A DNA stretch of 64,000 nt from Tolypocladium sp. Sup5 PDA-1 (lineage: Eukaryota > Ascomycota > Sordariomycetes > Hypocreales > Ophiocordycipitaceae), in contig JPHH03000072.1 of assembly GCA_000750105.3 (NCBI GenBank), positions 1 to 64,000 of the forward strand. The letters run 5' to 3'. The notes below the pieces were generated by a model. That model had not been told where the DNA came from and searched no databases. It worked only from the letters and a program-made list of their open reading frames with translations. Positions 1-10,687 of the stretch are shown here, piece after piece. Made by a program: the position numbers and the translations under genes. Position 1 is the stretch's first letter, and every line of letters begins with the position of its first letter.

Positions 1-32
1 CCCCCCCCCCCGCGGGGGGGGGGGGGGGGGGG
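1..32. repeat. C-run followed by G-run at window edge
   Basis: Eleven C, then GC, then nineteen G form an almost perfect self-complementary homopolymer pair. Such a structure is hard to sequence and is typical of a contig edge or assembly junction. It could also be a genuine hairpin-forming tract. It has no coding meaning. Confidence 0.7.
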
Positions 33-2513
33 CCGCCTGCGGCAAGCTCTTCGCCTGTAGCGGGCTGTGCCTCTGGCGGCGATCCGAGGGCAGGCGGGCT
101 TGCGATGGATGATATGGGCGGGCTTGCGACGGTATTGTAATGGATGAACTAATAATGCTTCGTTATAGTGACTCGTCGGGGTTAGTGGCATCAATACAAC
201 GACTCCACGAGGAAGGCACGGCGATACGAGTATATGATACCTTATGGCTAACATTCGGCATAACTTTAACCTATGATAGAACGGGATTCCTCCGTCGACC
301 AATATCCGAAGAGCGGATAATCCCGCAACCTTAATACCTCTGCATAAAGAAGCAAAGCTGGAAGCTGCTTGCTCGGGCACTTGCCGTGTACCCTCTGCAT
401 CGCAAAGCTTTCAGCTTTGCATAATAAATATAAACTATCGAGTTTGATGCAGCGTGACTGAGCCGCCTTCATATATGACTGTTTGAGGAGCAAGGGGCAA
501 CGACCCCTTGTTGCACCATATGCCAGAGATGTTGGCTATTTTGCAACATGCAAGCCATGTTGGTTTTGTCTGGGTCTTGCGCTTGCCCCATATCTCCATG
601 CAAACTACGTGGCCGCGAACTCATGAAAACGGAAAAGAATTTCTTTATTTTTGTGAGTTGGCCAAATGATTCGCTTATTTGAGGCTCGGTGGCCCGCGCC
701 ATCTGATAATACCCAACATTTTGGTAATACAGGTCCCTAGCCCATGTACGTCAGCTGCCGCATTCTTCATTGGGCAACTTCACACGAAGGATCACACGGA
801 GTAGAACGGACGATTCACGAAAATGACGATTCCCCTAAGCAGGGCCGCTGCCTGACCTTCACGAAGCGCAGGGTCGGAAGAACGCTATTGATTGTGCCCC
901 AGAACACGTTCTTGCAGCGAATGTGAGGGCTGTTCGAAACACTCCCGCTTCTTCCCCTTTACTTTGACGCCCTTTGTGACATAGGCGGCAATCTCCTCAA
1001 GTCCTGCCCTGAAATCGTCTGAAATCGTCGAAGTTGTTGCAGGTAATAGTGCGAGTGCTTCGTGCCTGTATATCTGGGAGGCCCGGGTCGCTGGGAGCCC
1101 CATGGCTTGTGGAATGATGTCTATAACGTGAGTAGTTCTTCTTGGCCAATAAACGATCTATGACGAGTCCTGGTTCACTGCACGGCGGACTGTGGCCTTT
1201 TGTGGCCTAGTGAGCGACGCGGTCACGGCGTGAGTTGGTCGATGATTCGGTAGGGAGCTAACTGTCCCACAGGTCTCGATTCGCCGCAATTTTGGAGACG
1301 TTGTCGCCGTCGTGCTGGCGCGTGCTGCCTGCAGAAGCAAGATGCGTCTGAGGTTCTGTCGATGCATGTAATATCATGGAGCTGGATTCAATTGCCCCTC
1401 GTGGTCTGTATTGCGCTGGTGTTCGTGGTATGGTTTGGGGATAGAAGGGGAGTAAGGGCTTGTGGAAACGAAACAAAGGAACTGAGAGACTCCCCAAGAG
1501 TCCCCGAGCTGCTCAAGTCAGCGAATCTCTGCGTTGGAGTGGCTGCCCTGGCTTCGACCGTGAGGAGCACCCAGATGCTTCACAGCAAAATGAGGACCAC
1601 ACTGTGACGATATGAGATCAGTACGACAGGGGGCAAATTGCCGACTGGATCGCCGTGGCATATGCAACCGTTGGGCAGGGCTAACATACAACGCTGGTGG
1701 GCGTATAAATATGTATGGGTTGGTATGACGAGCGTTAGGACGGAAGACGCGCCTCGAGGTGATGGGGACTTTGCAAGTTTGCGAGGCACATCGACTGAAG
1801 CGCGGTAGCGACCTCGTGGGTGTTCTCAGCAAACCTCCATTGCGACTACCACGGTAGGTTGGCATGTGGGTTGAGCTTCGATACGACTGTGAGCGCGTAG
1901 TATCAGTGAGCATTACAATCACATGGCAAGAGCAACTCATTCAGCATCGGGGTCAGGGGCTGTTGGAACAAGGTAATTGTCATTCCTTTCTTCGCATGGT
2001 CAGGCCATCGACATATCATCAACCGGCCTGCATGTCTTTGTTGTGTTATCCTGGCTGAGGAGCGTATAGAGATGTCGTGGACCGCCAAAAGGAGCGAGGT
2101 CGCCCACATAACCGACGCTTCCTCCACGACTTGGTTCGCCTCCGTATGAGCCACCCACGAAGCCATTGTATCCTGTGACCTTTGGCACCCGTAGGCGACA
2201 CATAGTGTCACTATGGCATGGATCTGGTGTTGACGTGCTGGCGTCGGACATTGAGACGGGACATCACCCGAATCCCCTGTGGCCATGAGGATGTCACCCG
2301 CTCTCTGCCTCAACATGGATGCCGTGTCCACGTAGGCTTCCAGCCTTGGTCAGCATCCTTCGCTCGTTTGCTCCATCCAGAGGTCACAGCTTCAAGTATG
2401 CGGAGGGCGACAGCCCCTGCCCGATGCCTCATTTAGGTCGTGGCGACGAAGAGCCCAGTCCCGGAGCACCTTGGCGCACCAGACAAGCCATGTGTGCTTG
2501 GCAGCTCCACACC
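33..2513. other. Intergenic or degenerate DNA, no recognisable gene
   Basis: Only short overlapping open frames up to about 140 codons occur, on both strands, with no family resemblance and no plausible exon chain. A small imperfect inverted motif (AAGCTTTCAGCTTTGC region, about 350-425) is visible. The part from 2050 to 2513 lies downstream of IPI3 and may include its 3' UTR. I see no transposon terminal repeats. Confidence 0.5.
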
Positions 2514-3897
2514 TCACGACGTCTTACCCGCCTCTTGATATTGCATTGTCGCCTTTTGCAATGCCTTTTGCTCCTCAATGATGGCTCGCAGTTCCTCATT
2601 CTCCTTCTGCAGCTTCGAACTCTCTCCTTCCCTTGACGTGGGAGCAGAAAGCGACGGCATTGCGCTCTCAAGCGCTTGGCTGTGAATGCCGGTGGAGCTG
2701 AGCATTCCGTTGAACTTGCTTGTATCGTCCAAGTGTCCGTCCAATTGGGTCGTGAAAGTGTACTGTCGTTTGGTCTGGTTCGGCTTGACTACCGTCCCAG
2801 TCCGGCACGGCTTGTTCTCGGGCATGAGCGGCACAAAGACCAGGTTCGTGACTGAAGCATTCAGGTTGGCCGCCTCCGCCGGATGGCCGTTGTCTGTGAG
2901 GCTCCATCGCAAGATCTTGCCCTTTGTATGGCCCGTAAAGACGGTGGTGCCGTCGTAGTTGAGAGCCAGACACGACGCGGACCCGGCGTCCTCGTCGGCG
3001 ACCCCCAGCGGCGCATTTACCTGGACCAGAATAGAGGCAAGCTCGGTGCTGCGCGAGCCCAGGAGCGGCTTGTCACCGAAGAGCTCCACGAGGTACAGAC
3101 CGCCATCTTCGGCACTGACAAAGAGGGCTCGAGCGTACGGGTCAAGGGAGATGCATAACGGCGCCGCGGGGAAGAGCAACGTTCGAAGGACCTGACCGCT
3201 CTGGTAGTTCCACAGGATGCATGTCTTGTCCTTGCTGGCGGACACGCATAGGTTCGTCTCGGCATTGGTGCTTGGGCCAACGGCGAGGTCGGTGATGGCG
3301 CCGCGATGATTGGACAGGGCCAGATCCGGCTCGTGGCCCGGGTCTGCACCCAGCTCGAGGTGGCGGGCCAACGACCACACGTTGATGTTGGAGTCGTCGG
3401 ATGCGGACAGCACATGGTACGGGGTCACGGCCAGACAGCTCACGGCCTGCACATGGCAGGGAGGCGTCGTAACTTGCCGCCCGGTGCAGGTCTGCGCGGG
3501 GTGATGTCGTTAGCGCGCCGTTGACCCTCCACGAGGCATGGAAAAAGCAAAGGCAGCTCACCTCCCAGAGTATCAACCGCCCTTCGGCTGTGCCCAGGAC
3601 CAGGACGTCCCCCGCCAAGGCCAGACAGCGTATCCTCTCCTGAAAAGGAACGAGGGCCTCCTGCGTCCCGCGAATACGGGAGTAGACGTGGACGTGTGCC
3701 TTTTGGTCCTGAGCCGCAAAGACGTGTGTATCACTCACGGCCAGGCAGTGACGCGGTGCTGAGCTCTTCTTGAAGGTCGCCTTGACGGCCCACGAGGGCG
3801 TGACCGAGTGAGCATATACGCCGACGTCTTTGGACACGGCCGTGTTGGCTGCCAGCGGCGGCCCGCATATCGAGGAGAAGAGCTGTTCCGACAGCAT
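2514..3897 (-). CDS. IPI3: Pre-rRNA-processing WD40 protein Ipi3
   Basis: Two exons, 3562-3897 and 2514-3491, joined across a 70-bp intron (GTGAGC..GCAG), give 437 residues. This is close to the usual Ipi3 length. WD40-type blades run through most of the protein: the HVHVYS, GRLILWE, NINVWSL, KTCILWN and KGKILRW strands are visible. A C-terminal coiled coil rich in Leu/Glu/Gln (last about 35 residues) is typical of the family. Ipi3 acts in the nucleolus and nucleoplasm with Rix1 and Ipi1 in ITS2 processing and late 60S maturation (family knowledge). The spliced junction restores the conserved stretch just after the first blades. The first ATG at 3897 starts MLSEQLFSS, an Ipi3-like N-terminus. 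The gene diverges from the unknown gene at 6072. Identification rests on remembered family features. Confidence 0.85.
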
Positions 3898-6071
3898 GGT
3901 GGTGGTGGTGTACGTATGCGTGTGAGAGACCGAGCGTGTGCGTGGGCCGAGTGAGTGAGTGACGAGTGTGACGAGACGGTAAAGGATGCAGGCGACCCAG
4001 CACTTTCAACGCAGCAAACAAGCAACGTTTGGGCCACGAGCTTCAGACTCGCTCAAGCCAGTGTGATTCGACAAAGAGGCGCGATATGGTTGGGTGTTGC
4101 AGCTTGGCTCATGCGCTTGTCATCTCGAGGAGCGACGGCAGCGAGGGAGAAGAAAAGAAAAGAAAATTGATGGTCTCCACTAGCGGGAGCCGTGAGCCCA
4201 CTGGCCGTGTCCGGCTTGCGGCGGATCTTCGCGACCACCACCGGACAGCCATCACAATAGTGCGGGGGCCGCTATCGAGTTGCTGGACAGAAGGTCTATC
4301 GGCACTATTATTTGCAGCGATGGTTGCCAAGTTGCATCGCTGATTGTGCGAATTGTGAGGCGTGTACTCCGTACTCGTATGTACAGGGTAAGGTATCTGG
4401 GTATTGTCACGAGGGCGAGCCTTGCAGCGATGCTTGGCATGTCCGCATTGGGAAGACGGTGAACAACGAGCAAGAGCGTCATCCACCAATACAGGAAGCC
4501 GCCCCTGGCTTCCATTTCAGGCTTCCATTCAGGCTTCCAACCTCCTTCCATTCACCACATCCATCTGCCGTCCTTGCGCGCTGCACCTCATTTCCTCTCC
4601 TCCTCCAACCTCCCAACGGACACCGGCCAACAGAAGTATTCTCGTCCACGCGACCCCGTCTTGGCGTCGCGCCGTCGGTGTTGGTCGCGCGGCTTCCCAA
4701 CATGTACCAAGGACTTTGCCCTCCGCGTGTTCGGCAGAGTCGGCGGCTCGCTTTCGAAATTTGCTTGCTTTTTCCAAGATGAACCATCATCTCCCTTACG
4801 TCTTGTCTGGAACAAGTCGTCCGCCCCCTGCTGCTGGCTCGTCCAGTCCGAAGACGCCGTCGATCCAATGTCGTCACATGCGGCGCCATGTGGCATCGCT
4901 CGCGCTTCAGCCAAACCCGCGAGGCCAGGAGAGGCTGCTGTTGTCCGGGCCGCCTGTCACCTTGATCTACGCGAGCCGGAGCTTTGACTGCAGCTCCAAA
5001 TGAAGCGGCAGTAGATCCGATCTGGCCGCATGTTCCGTTATTGACTGGTCGCCGGCCTCATCTCCCCGAAGGTCCTGCGAGCGCGGGCTCATGCCTCTCT
5101 TGTCCTGGAGTCAAGCGGTTCCTCATGGCACCGGGCACGCTGCGCAACTCTGCATCTTTGTTGGCCCGCTCTCTGGCCTCCATCGCTACGCGCACGTTGT
5201 TGGAGGCGACAGGGTCTTGCTAGGGTTGTGCAACATTCGTTCGGTCGTCTCAAGGGGCACAGCTAACGTCTGTATCCGCACACAAAGGCTCCTGGTTAAT
5301 TACGCCACTCAATCGGCGTCGCGTGGATCAGGCGATACAGTATTGCGGCTCGAACCAACAACTCGCCAAGTCGTACTGTTCTGTCTCGAGGGGTCAACCG
5401 CCCCAAAGGTCTTGCGAGTGCTGGCTTTTGGGCGTCGCGGGACCATCATCCAGGCCACTCCTGTCGCAACGCTCAAGTCGATAAAGCCCTGCAGCCATGC
5501 AGCTTGGACCTCCAGCAGCCGTCATCGATTTGCTTTTCGAAACGGACTCGGTGGTACTGCTTTTGCCTCGAAAAGTGTCCGGCAAGGTCGCTGGACGGCA
5601 CCGTAGAGGCCGACTAGAGCTGCATGTTGCTTCTGCCCGCAGTGCGCACTGTCCCGTTATTGCTTATTCCCTTCTACGCAGGGCATCTTCAGCCTTCACA
5701 TGGCCCTTGGGCCCATTCTCGCCCTGCGCGCAGATATAATCTCCTTGCTGCTATAACGCCGCGTTACCCCTCGCCATCAGTGTGTGTTGGGGGACCAGTG
5801 TGACCGTCTCTGATGGTCCTTGCCACTGTCTCGCTCGAGCTGCTTTCCACAATCCTCAATTTGCGACACGGCCCCTACCTTTGCGCGACATGACCAGCCC
5901 TTCGTGTCTCTGCCTGTCTCTCATCTGATTGTCGCTCTAATTCCCCCTCTGCTGCGACAGGGAGCTGTTGTCCCGCGGCCGCGCGGTCGCCGACTCGATC
6001 GATATATTACGAGCTCATCCCACCGCGCGCACCCGGCTGTCTAGGCTGATTCCCAGGCTTCACCAATCTCC
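3898..6071. other. Long divergent intergenic region with probable promoters and 5' UTR
   Basis: About 2.2 kb separates the divergent IPI3 and 6072 genes. Open frames here are short, overlap on both strands and resemble nothing known. Around 4508-4550 the unit AGGCTTCCATT recurs about three times. A TACTCCGTACTCGTA motif lies near 4366. Pyrimidine-rich tracts at 5820-6060 suggest a promoter and 5' leader for the downstream gene. Confidence 0.5.
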
Positions 6072-8240
6072 ATGTTCCCGTCGAGTACAAAACAAGGATC
6101 GAAGCAGGCTCTTGGCTTGAAGATTGCATCCCCTCGCAGTGAAACACAGGAATCGGCCATCCACCTCTCGCGATCGCTGCCATCGACCAGGTCGACCCCG
6201 TCGCTGCGGAACAGGCGAAGGTCTGTTTCAAGCATGAAAGGGCTGATGCCACTTGCACTTTCGTCATCTGGCTCGAGCTTGTGGAGTGCGTCGTCCGCCG
6301 AGGAGGCAATCGGGGACCGCGTCGACGAATACTTCCCCGAACTACTAGCACAAGACCTGGAGCTCTCGATGGAGGTCTTTGCAGCCAAGAAAATGACGGC
6401 TGGCATCCCAGTATCGTCGCTCTCTTCCGAAGACAGAGGAACGCCCCGGGTTTGCAGGACGACACTCTCTTCGCCCTATGTGGCTGCGTCTGCGCGAGTG
6501 CAATCGCTCGGCGCGATTGAGGAGCGGAGATCCATGGTATCGTTCCTTGACCAGCAGGAGCCTCGAGCGGACGACGCCACTTCCGACCTGGACTCGACAT
6601 CGAGCACCACCGACACCTCCGAGGACATGGCCCCTCCGTCCTTTCGACACCGAGAGTCTGTCATGACGGTAGCAACATCGTTGGCATCGACCAACTGGAA
6701 GCCGTCGCTGAAGCGGTCCTCGCCGCCGCCAGATGGACCGTGCGAAAGCAGCTGGATTGATGGCGACTCGGATGGCGAAGAACAAGACGACGTGAATGAG
6801 CGCAACACCGGATCGCTATTGCCAAGGCTACCTACACCACCCGAGTCCGACCTCGTTCCTGGTGTCACAGGTCTCAAGAAGATTGACCTGCGAGGCCACT
6901 GGGGCTACAACGAGACGGCTCTTCGTCGCAAGTCGCACTCGGTCAGCGGTGGATCACCCATATCATCTCCTCGAATAAAAGTGTCACGGACATCGTTCGA
7001 CATGCCCGCAAGGCCGTCTTCTACAGTCGGCACCAGGCAACACGAGGCCCGCGAGCCTGGAAAGCACAGCCGAGTTTCAGCGCCATTCACTGCACCACGA
7101 CCGATCTCCCCGCGCCCCGAGCAATCGCGACCACAGCGCACACACGAAACCGCTGACACCGTGGATAAACCGCTCAATAAGCCATTAAAACTCAACATCC
7201 TTACCGAGTCGTTGCCCGTCAGTGAGGACTTTCCTGACTCCGAAACCGAGACGATGCTGCCCACTGGGATGATCGTCTTCCCGCAGCCAAACCACGCCGT
7301 CTACACGAAGCCGCCGTCCCCGCGACCGGCGCTGAGAAGTGTACACTCATGGCTGAACAGCAGCCTGCAGCCTTGCCCGCGGTCGCTCCAGAATGACGAT
7401 CTAACGAGAGTGGTTCCGTTGCCGCCCGATGCCATGGAGACGCTGCGAGTGTCGGTTGCCTGTTTCCCCGAAACGATGCTCCTGTCTTCCAGCCTGACCA
7501 TCGAGACAATCCGCACGTATTCGAAAAAGGTCCGACAGCCGAGCCTGGAGCTTGTCAGGGGTCCACCAGTCAGGAGTCCCTCGCCCGAAAGCCCTCCTGG
7601 GACGTCGCGAAGATCGCTGTGGCGGAAGGTGGTCCCATACAAGAGGACCTCACCCGGGCCGGAACGAAGGCACAACCACAGCTCGGGCGAAAGCAGCGTC
7701 GATTCCTCGAACTCTGACTTAGTAGACGCCCCAAAGCCATGGGAGCCGCTGAAGAATGTCTTTGGCTGCTGTTCTGACTACATCTGCGACGCGCTGTATG
7801 CGCATATTGTGGCATACAACTACATCTCCGCCCTGGTGGCACGCAACCCACCACCACCGCCAAAGGCTGGGCGAACATACGGGCACAAGGCCAGTGATTC
7901 TCAGCAGGAAGACATACCCAAAAAGGCAGCCTCGCTTCTCGGCCTCACAAGTAGCGGCGATGTGGCGACCGCAGGCTTCAACCGCCGTGCCAGAGGGCTC
8001 ACCACGCCTCTGGGGACCTGGCATAAAGAGGAGATGATTCACGGCCAGACCACAGCATCTACGAACCACGAAAACATGCACAGCGACTTGCTGCGCTGCA
8101 TTTCGCGGCTCGTGGGGACGGCCAAGCTCATGGCGGAGACCGGCGAGGAGCCGTTGCTAGACATGGAGGTGGAGGACTCGGACAAGTTGTTTGTGCGCAG
8201 CCTCTGCGAGATTGTGAGGATAGCTGAGGAGGCTTCTTGA
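6072..8240 (+). CDS. Large Ser/Pro-rich disordered protein, function unknown
   Basis: An uninterrupted 722-codon frame begins at an ATG after a pyrimidine-rich leader. Most of the protein is low complexity: Ser, Pro and Arg rich with acidic patches, many RRxS-type sites, and the short motif LPTPPESD near residue 258. This suggests an intrinsically disordered, phosphorylated regulator (inference). The last about 170 residues are more ordered. They include a Cys-containing helical stretch (NVFGCCSDYICDALYAHIV, about 560-578), a PPPPPK linker and an acidic helical end. I do not recognise a named domain; it looks like a conserved Pezizomycotina protein without assigned role. There is no signal peptide or membrane segment. 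It converges with the BTN1 gene, with about 300 bp between stops. Confidence 0.75.
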   Translation: MFPSSTKQGSKQALGLKIASPRSETQESAIHLSRSLPSTRSTPSLRNRRRSVSSMKGLMPLALSSSGSSLWSASSAEEAIGDRVDEYFPELLAQDLELSMEVFAAKKMTAGIPVSSLSSEDRGTPRVCRTTLSSPYVAASARVQSLGAIEERRSMVSFLDQQEPRADDATSDLDSTSSTTDTSEDMAPPSFRHRESVMTVATSLASTNWKPSLKRSSPPPDGPCESSWIDGDSDGEEQDDVNERNTGSLLPRLPTPPESDLVPGVTGLKKIDLRGHWGYNETALRRKSHSVSGGSPISSPRIKVSRTSFDMPARPSSTVGTRQHEAREPGKHSRVSAPFTAPRPISPRPEQSRPQRTHETADTVDKPLNKPLKLNILTESLPVSEDFPDSETETMLPTGMIVFPQPNHAVYTKPPSPRPALRSVHSWLNSSLQPCPRSLQNDDLTRVVPLPPDAMETLRVSVACFPETMLLSSSLTIETIRTYSKKVRQPSLELVRGPPVRSPSPESPPGTSRRSLWRKVVPYKRTSPGPERRHNHSSGESSVDSSNSDLVDAPKPWEPLKNVFGCCSDYICDALYAHIVAYNYISALVARNPPPPPKAGRTYGHKASDSQQEDIPKKAASLLGLTSSGDVATAGFNRRARGLTTPLGTWHKEEMIHGQTTASTNHENMHSDLLRCISRLVGTAKLMAETGEEPLLDMEVEDSDKLFVRSLCEIVRIAEEAS

Positions 8241-8547
8241 TGTCTTGGTATTCCCATCCATGCAAACGGGCAGTATGGGGACACTGCAGCGTTTTGTTTT
8301 CCTTATGTGAAATGAGGATCTGGGACACGAAATATGGGAGGGAATATGGCTGCGGATACCCACATGGCGCGGTGCTTGGTCAGGTTGATGGGTGTTTAGC
8401 TGTTACTATCTTGATAATGACACTGATATCACCCAAGCTGCTGGTTGACATACTGTGTGCTCAAGTCTACCGTGACCGGTCGATTCTAATCTATGACAGG
8501 CTTTGCCGTCTTGGTTATCCAGCGTCTGTCCAACGTCTCGCAACGAT

Positions 8548-9900
8548 TTATTTGGTCGTAAAACACCACCTGCCTCCGATCCCAGGCGACATCACGCATA
8601 GTTGCGCTTCCAATATGCTACCAAACAAGGAGCCCAACAGCGAGCCCGCCGCTTCACCGGCACAAATCATCGAGATGCAGAACTCCCCGTCGGCGCTCGA
8701 CTCGTGGCCAAGCTGCTCGAGCGCCTTGGCGAAGACGTTGATGTAGACTGCTCCGCTAGCGAGGCCGACAGTGAAGACGAGGGTGAAGACGAGGGTGGTG
8801 TTTGTCGTGGTGAGGAGCAGAGCGTTGAGGAGGGGGAGCGCTGCGCAGATGGTCAGGGCGGTGAGGAGTAGTCTTGTCTTTTGTATGCGCAGGACGAGGA
8901 TCGAGGAGCGGGAGACCAAGCTGCCGAGCTGAGCTGCGAGGGCGTAGGCGGTGTTAAAGGCCGTGAATTTGTCGAACGTGGCTGTGAAGGCCTGGGCGCG
9001 GGCGATGCCGGGATGTGTCATGGAATGCAAGGCAAAGGCGATGAAGAGCGGTATTGTATACGTTCGTAGGAGTGGTTTGACGAGCCTCGAGTTCGGGCGC
9101 ATGGGCGAGCGTCCGCCTGATGGTGATGACGGGTGCTGGACGAGCAGCGTTGAGTCCTCCGGGGGCATGTCCGGCGCAGACTTGTACTCGTCGGAGAAGG
9201 CACCCGGGTTCCCGATGGGGACCCTGGGCAAGACAATAAAGTACGCAACAAGCATCAGCACAGCCAGGTAATACACATACTCGATCGCACCCCGCAGAAA
9301 CATGCCCATCCGGACGGTCAGCAACGACGGCATCACCGCGCAGAGCACGCCCCCTAGTCCCGTACCGAGCCCCCAGCCCGCCAGGCCAACCTCCGCGCTG
9401 CGGCAGTACCGCAGCAGGCCGAGGAAGCACACCTCCCCCGCGGCGGCACCGGCGGACGCGAGCATGCAGACCAGTACGCGGGCCGGCGGCGCGACGTTGG
9501 GCGGCGTAGCGGTCGCGACGACGCCGGCGAGGGCCCAGGTACCGGCGAGCAGGCAGGGACGCAGCGAGTAGGCGACGGAGGGGAGGAGGCGCGGGAGGAG
9601 CAGGGTGGCGAGCAGCGCGGGGAGGGTCTCGACGAGGAGAACGAGGGGGCGGGGGAAGGGGACGATGAGGTAGCTGGCGGAGAAGACGATGGAGGGGAGA
9701 GTGGAGTTGGCGATGCCTAGGAGCGTGTTAGTATATGCGCCGCCGGGGGGTGGAAGTTGGTCCCGGCGATGCGGAGGGCTCCGGATCCGGGCCCGGGACG
9801 GGGGAAGCGCACCGAGGAGGCAGAAGGAAGCAAAGATGCGGACGTCGTGGCCACCGAGGGCTGCGCTCGGGCGACGCCGCGCAGTCCGGGTCGTGGGCAT
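8548..9900 (-). CDS. BTN1: Battenin/CLN3 family lysosomal-vacuolar membrane protein
   Basis: Exon 1 (9813-9900) and exon 2 (8548-9716) are joined by a 96-bp intron with donor GTGCGC, branch ACTAAC and acceptor CTAG. Together they encode 418 residues. Removing the intron fuses the FCLLG helix start directly to GIANSTLPSIVFSA, matching the first transmembrane helix of CLN3/Btn1, whereas reading through inserts a Pro/Arg-rich stretch. Roughly ten hydrophobic segments follow. A GEVCFLGLLRYC segment with the LAGWGLGTG motif corresponds to the family's conserved SSGLGE/GWSSGTG region. A YINVFAKALEQ region precedes the C-terminal helix. Btn1 acts in vacuolar pH and amino-acid homeostasis and endosomal trafficking (family knowledge). 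ATG at 9900 is chosen because the longer frame begins at a non-ATG codon and adds only basic low-complexity sequence. This is a rather divergent member. Confidence 0.8.
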   Translation of the reverse strand: MPTTRTARRRPSAALGGHDVRIFASFCLLGALPPSRARIRSPPHRRDQLPPPGGAYTNTLLGIANSTLPSIVFSASYLIVPFPRPLVLLVETLPALLATLLLPRLLPSVAYSLRPCLLAGTWALAGVVATATPPNVAPPARVLVCMLASAGAAAGEVCFLGLLRYCRSAEVGLAGWGLGTGLGGVLCAVMPSLLTVRMGMFLRGAIEYVYYLAVLMLVAYFIVLPRVPIGNPGAFSDEYKSAPDMPPEDSTLLVQHPSSPSGGRSPMRPNSRLVKPLLRTYTIPLFIAFALHSMTHPGIARAQAFTATFDKFTAFNTAYALAAQLGSLVSRSSILVLRIQKTRLLLTALTICAALPLLNALLLTTTNTTLVFTLVFTVGLASGAVYINVFAKALEQLGHESSADGEFCISMICAGEAAGSLLGSLFGSILEAQLCVMSPGIGGRWCFTTK

Positions 9901-10687
9901 GACGGCATGCGAAGTCGGGGGTTGGGGGTTGTGATGGTGTTGAGTACGTGTGCGGAGTAGTCGGCTCCGGCGTCGCATATAAGGAGACCAGCTCCACGGA
10001 CGGCGATTGGCGGTTTCAGGCTTCAATGTGATGGTTCCTTGAACTGACCTGAGCAGATTTAATAGCGAGGATGAAACGTTGTAGTTGAACCCTACGAGTC
10101 GTTCCAGCCAGCCCAATCTCGCCAGTTCACTAACACGCGCATCCCATATATCTTCACGTCTTCACATTGCACAGCCACGGCCGCGGCGTTGTATCAATGA
10201 ACGCCCACGGCACGTCTTCTTCCGAACGCATGTGACTAAGCCCTGGATCAGCGAATGGCGCGTTGATTCATCTGCGCACATCCCTCACCTCACCGACGCC
10301 GGGTTGCCGGAAAGGGGAGATGCGGTGGTGGGGCGATGGAGGTTCGGCGCCGCAGACACCGATGCGGTCCCCTGGCGGCCACTAACGGCTACACGTGCGG
10401 GCTTGGCGCCGAGCGGCGTGGGTCGTGCGTGATTGGGGTCCCGGGGCATGGGCAGGGGTCGGGGCCGGGGGCTGTGGCACAGGGGTCTTGGTGCCCATTG
10501 CCGGTGGGTGGTGGTGCTGTAAGTGTCCAAGTGAGGCGGATGGTGAGCTTTCGTCTCTTGTCTCGTGAGGAGCTTTGTTGTCGATGTTGCTGATTTCCCC
10601 TCCCTTTCACTGCTTTTCATACCGCCCTCAAGTTGCTCGACGTGAACTTGTTGCGTTTTGGTTGCCGCCGTACTGGCCGACGGCAGC
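9901..10687. promoter_or_regulatory. Divergent promoter region between BTN1 and the glycosyltransferase
   Basis: This 0.8-kb spacer separates two head-to-head genes and must contain both promoters. It has no convincing coding frame. A G-rich tract lies near 10430-10510, and a CT-rich leader (10560-10620) precedes the plus-strand gene. No TATA box or known binding site stands out. Confidence 0.5.
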
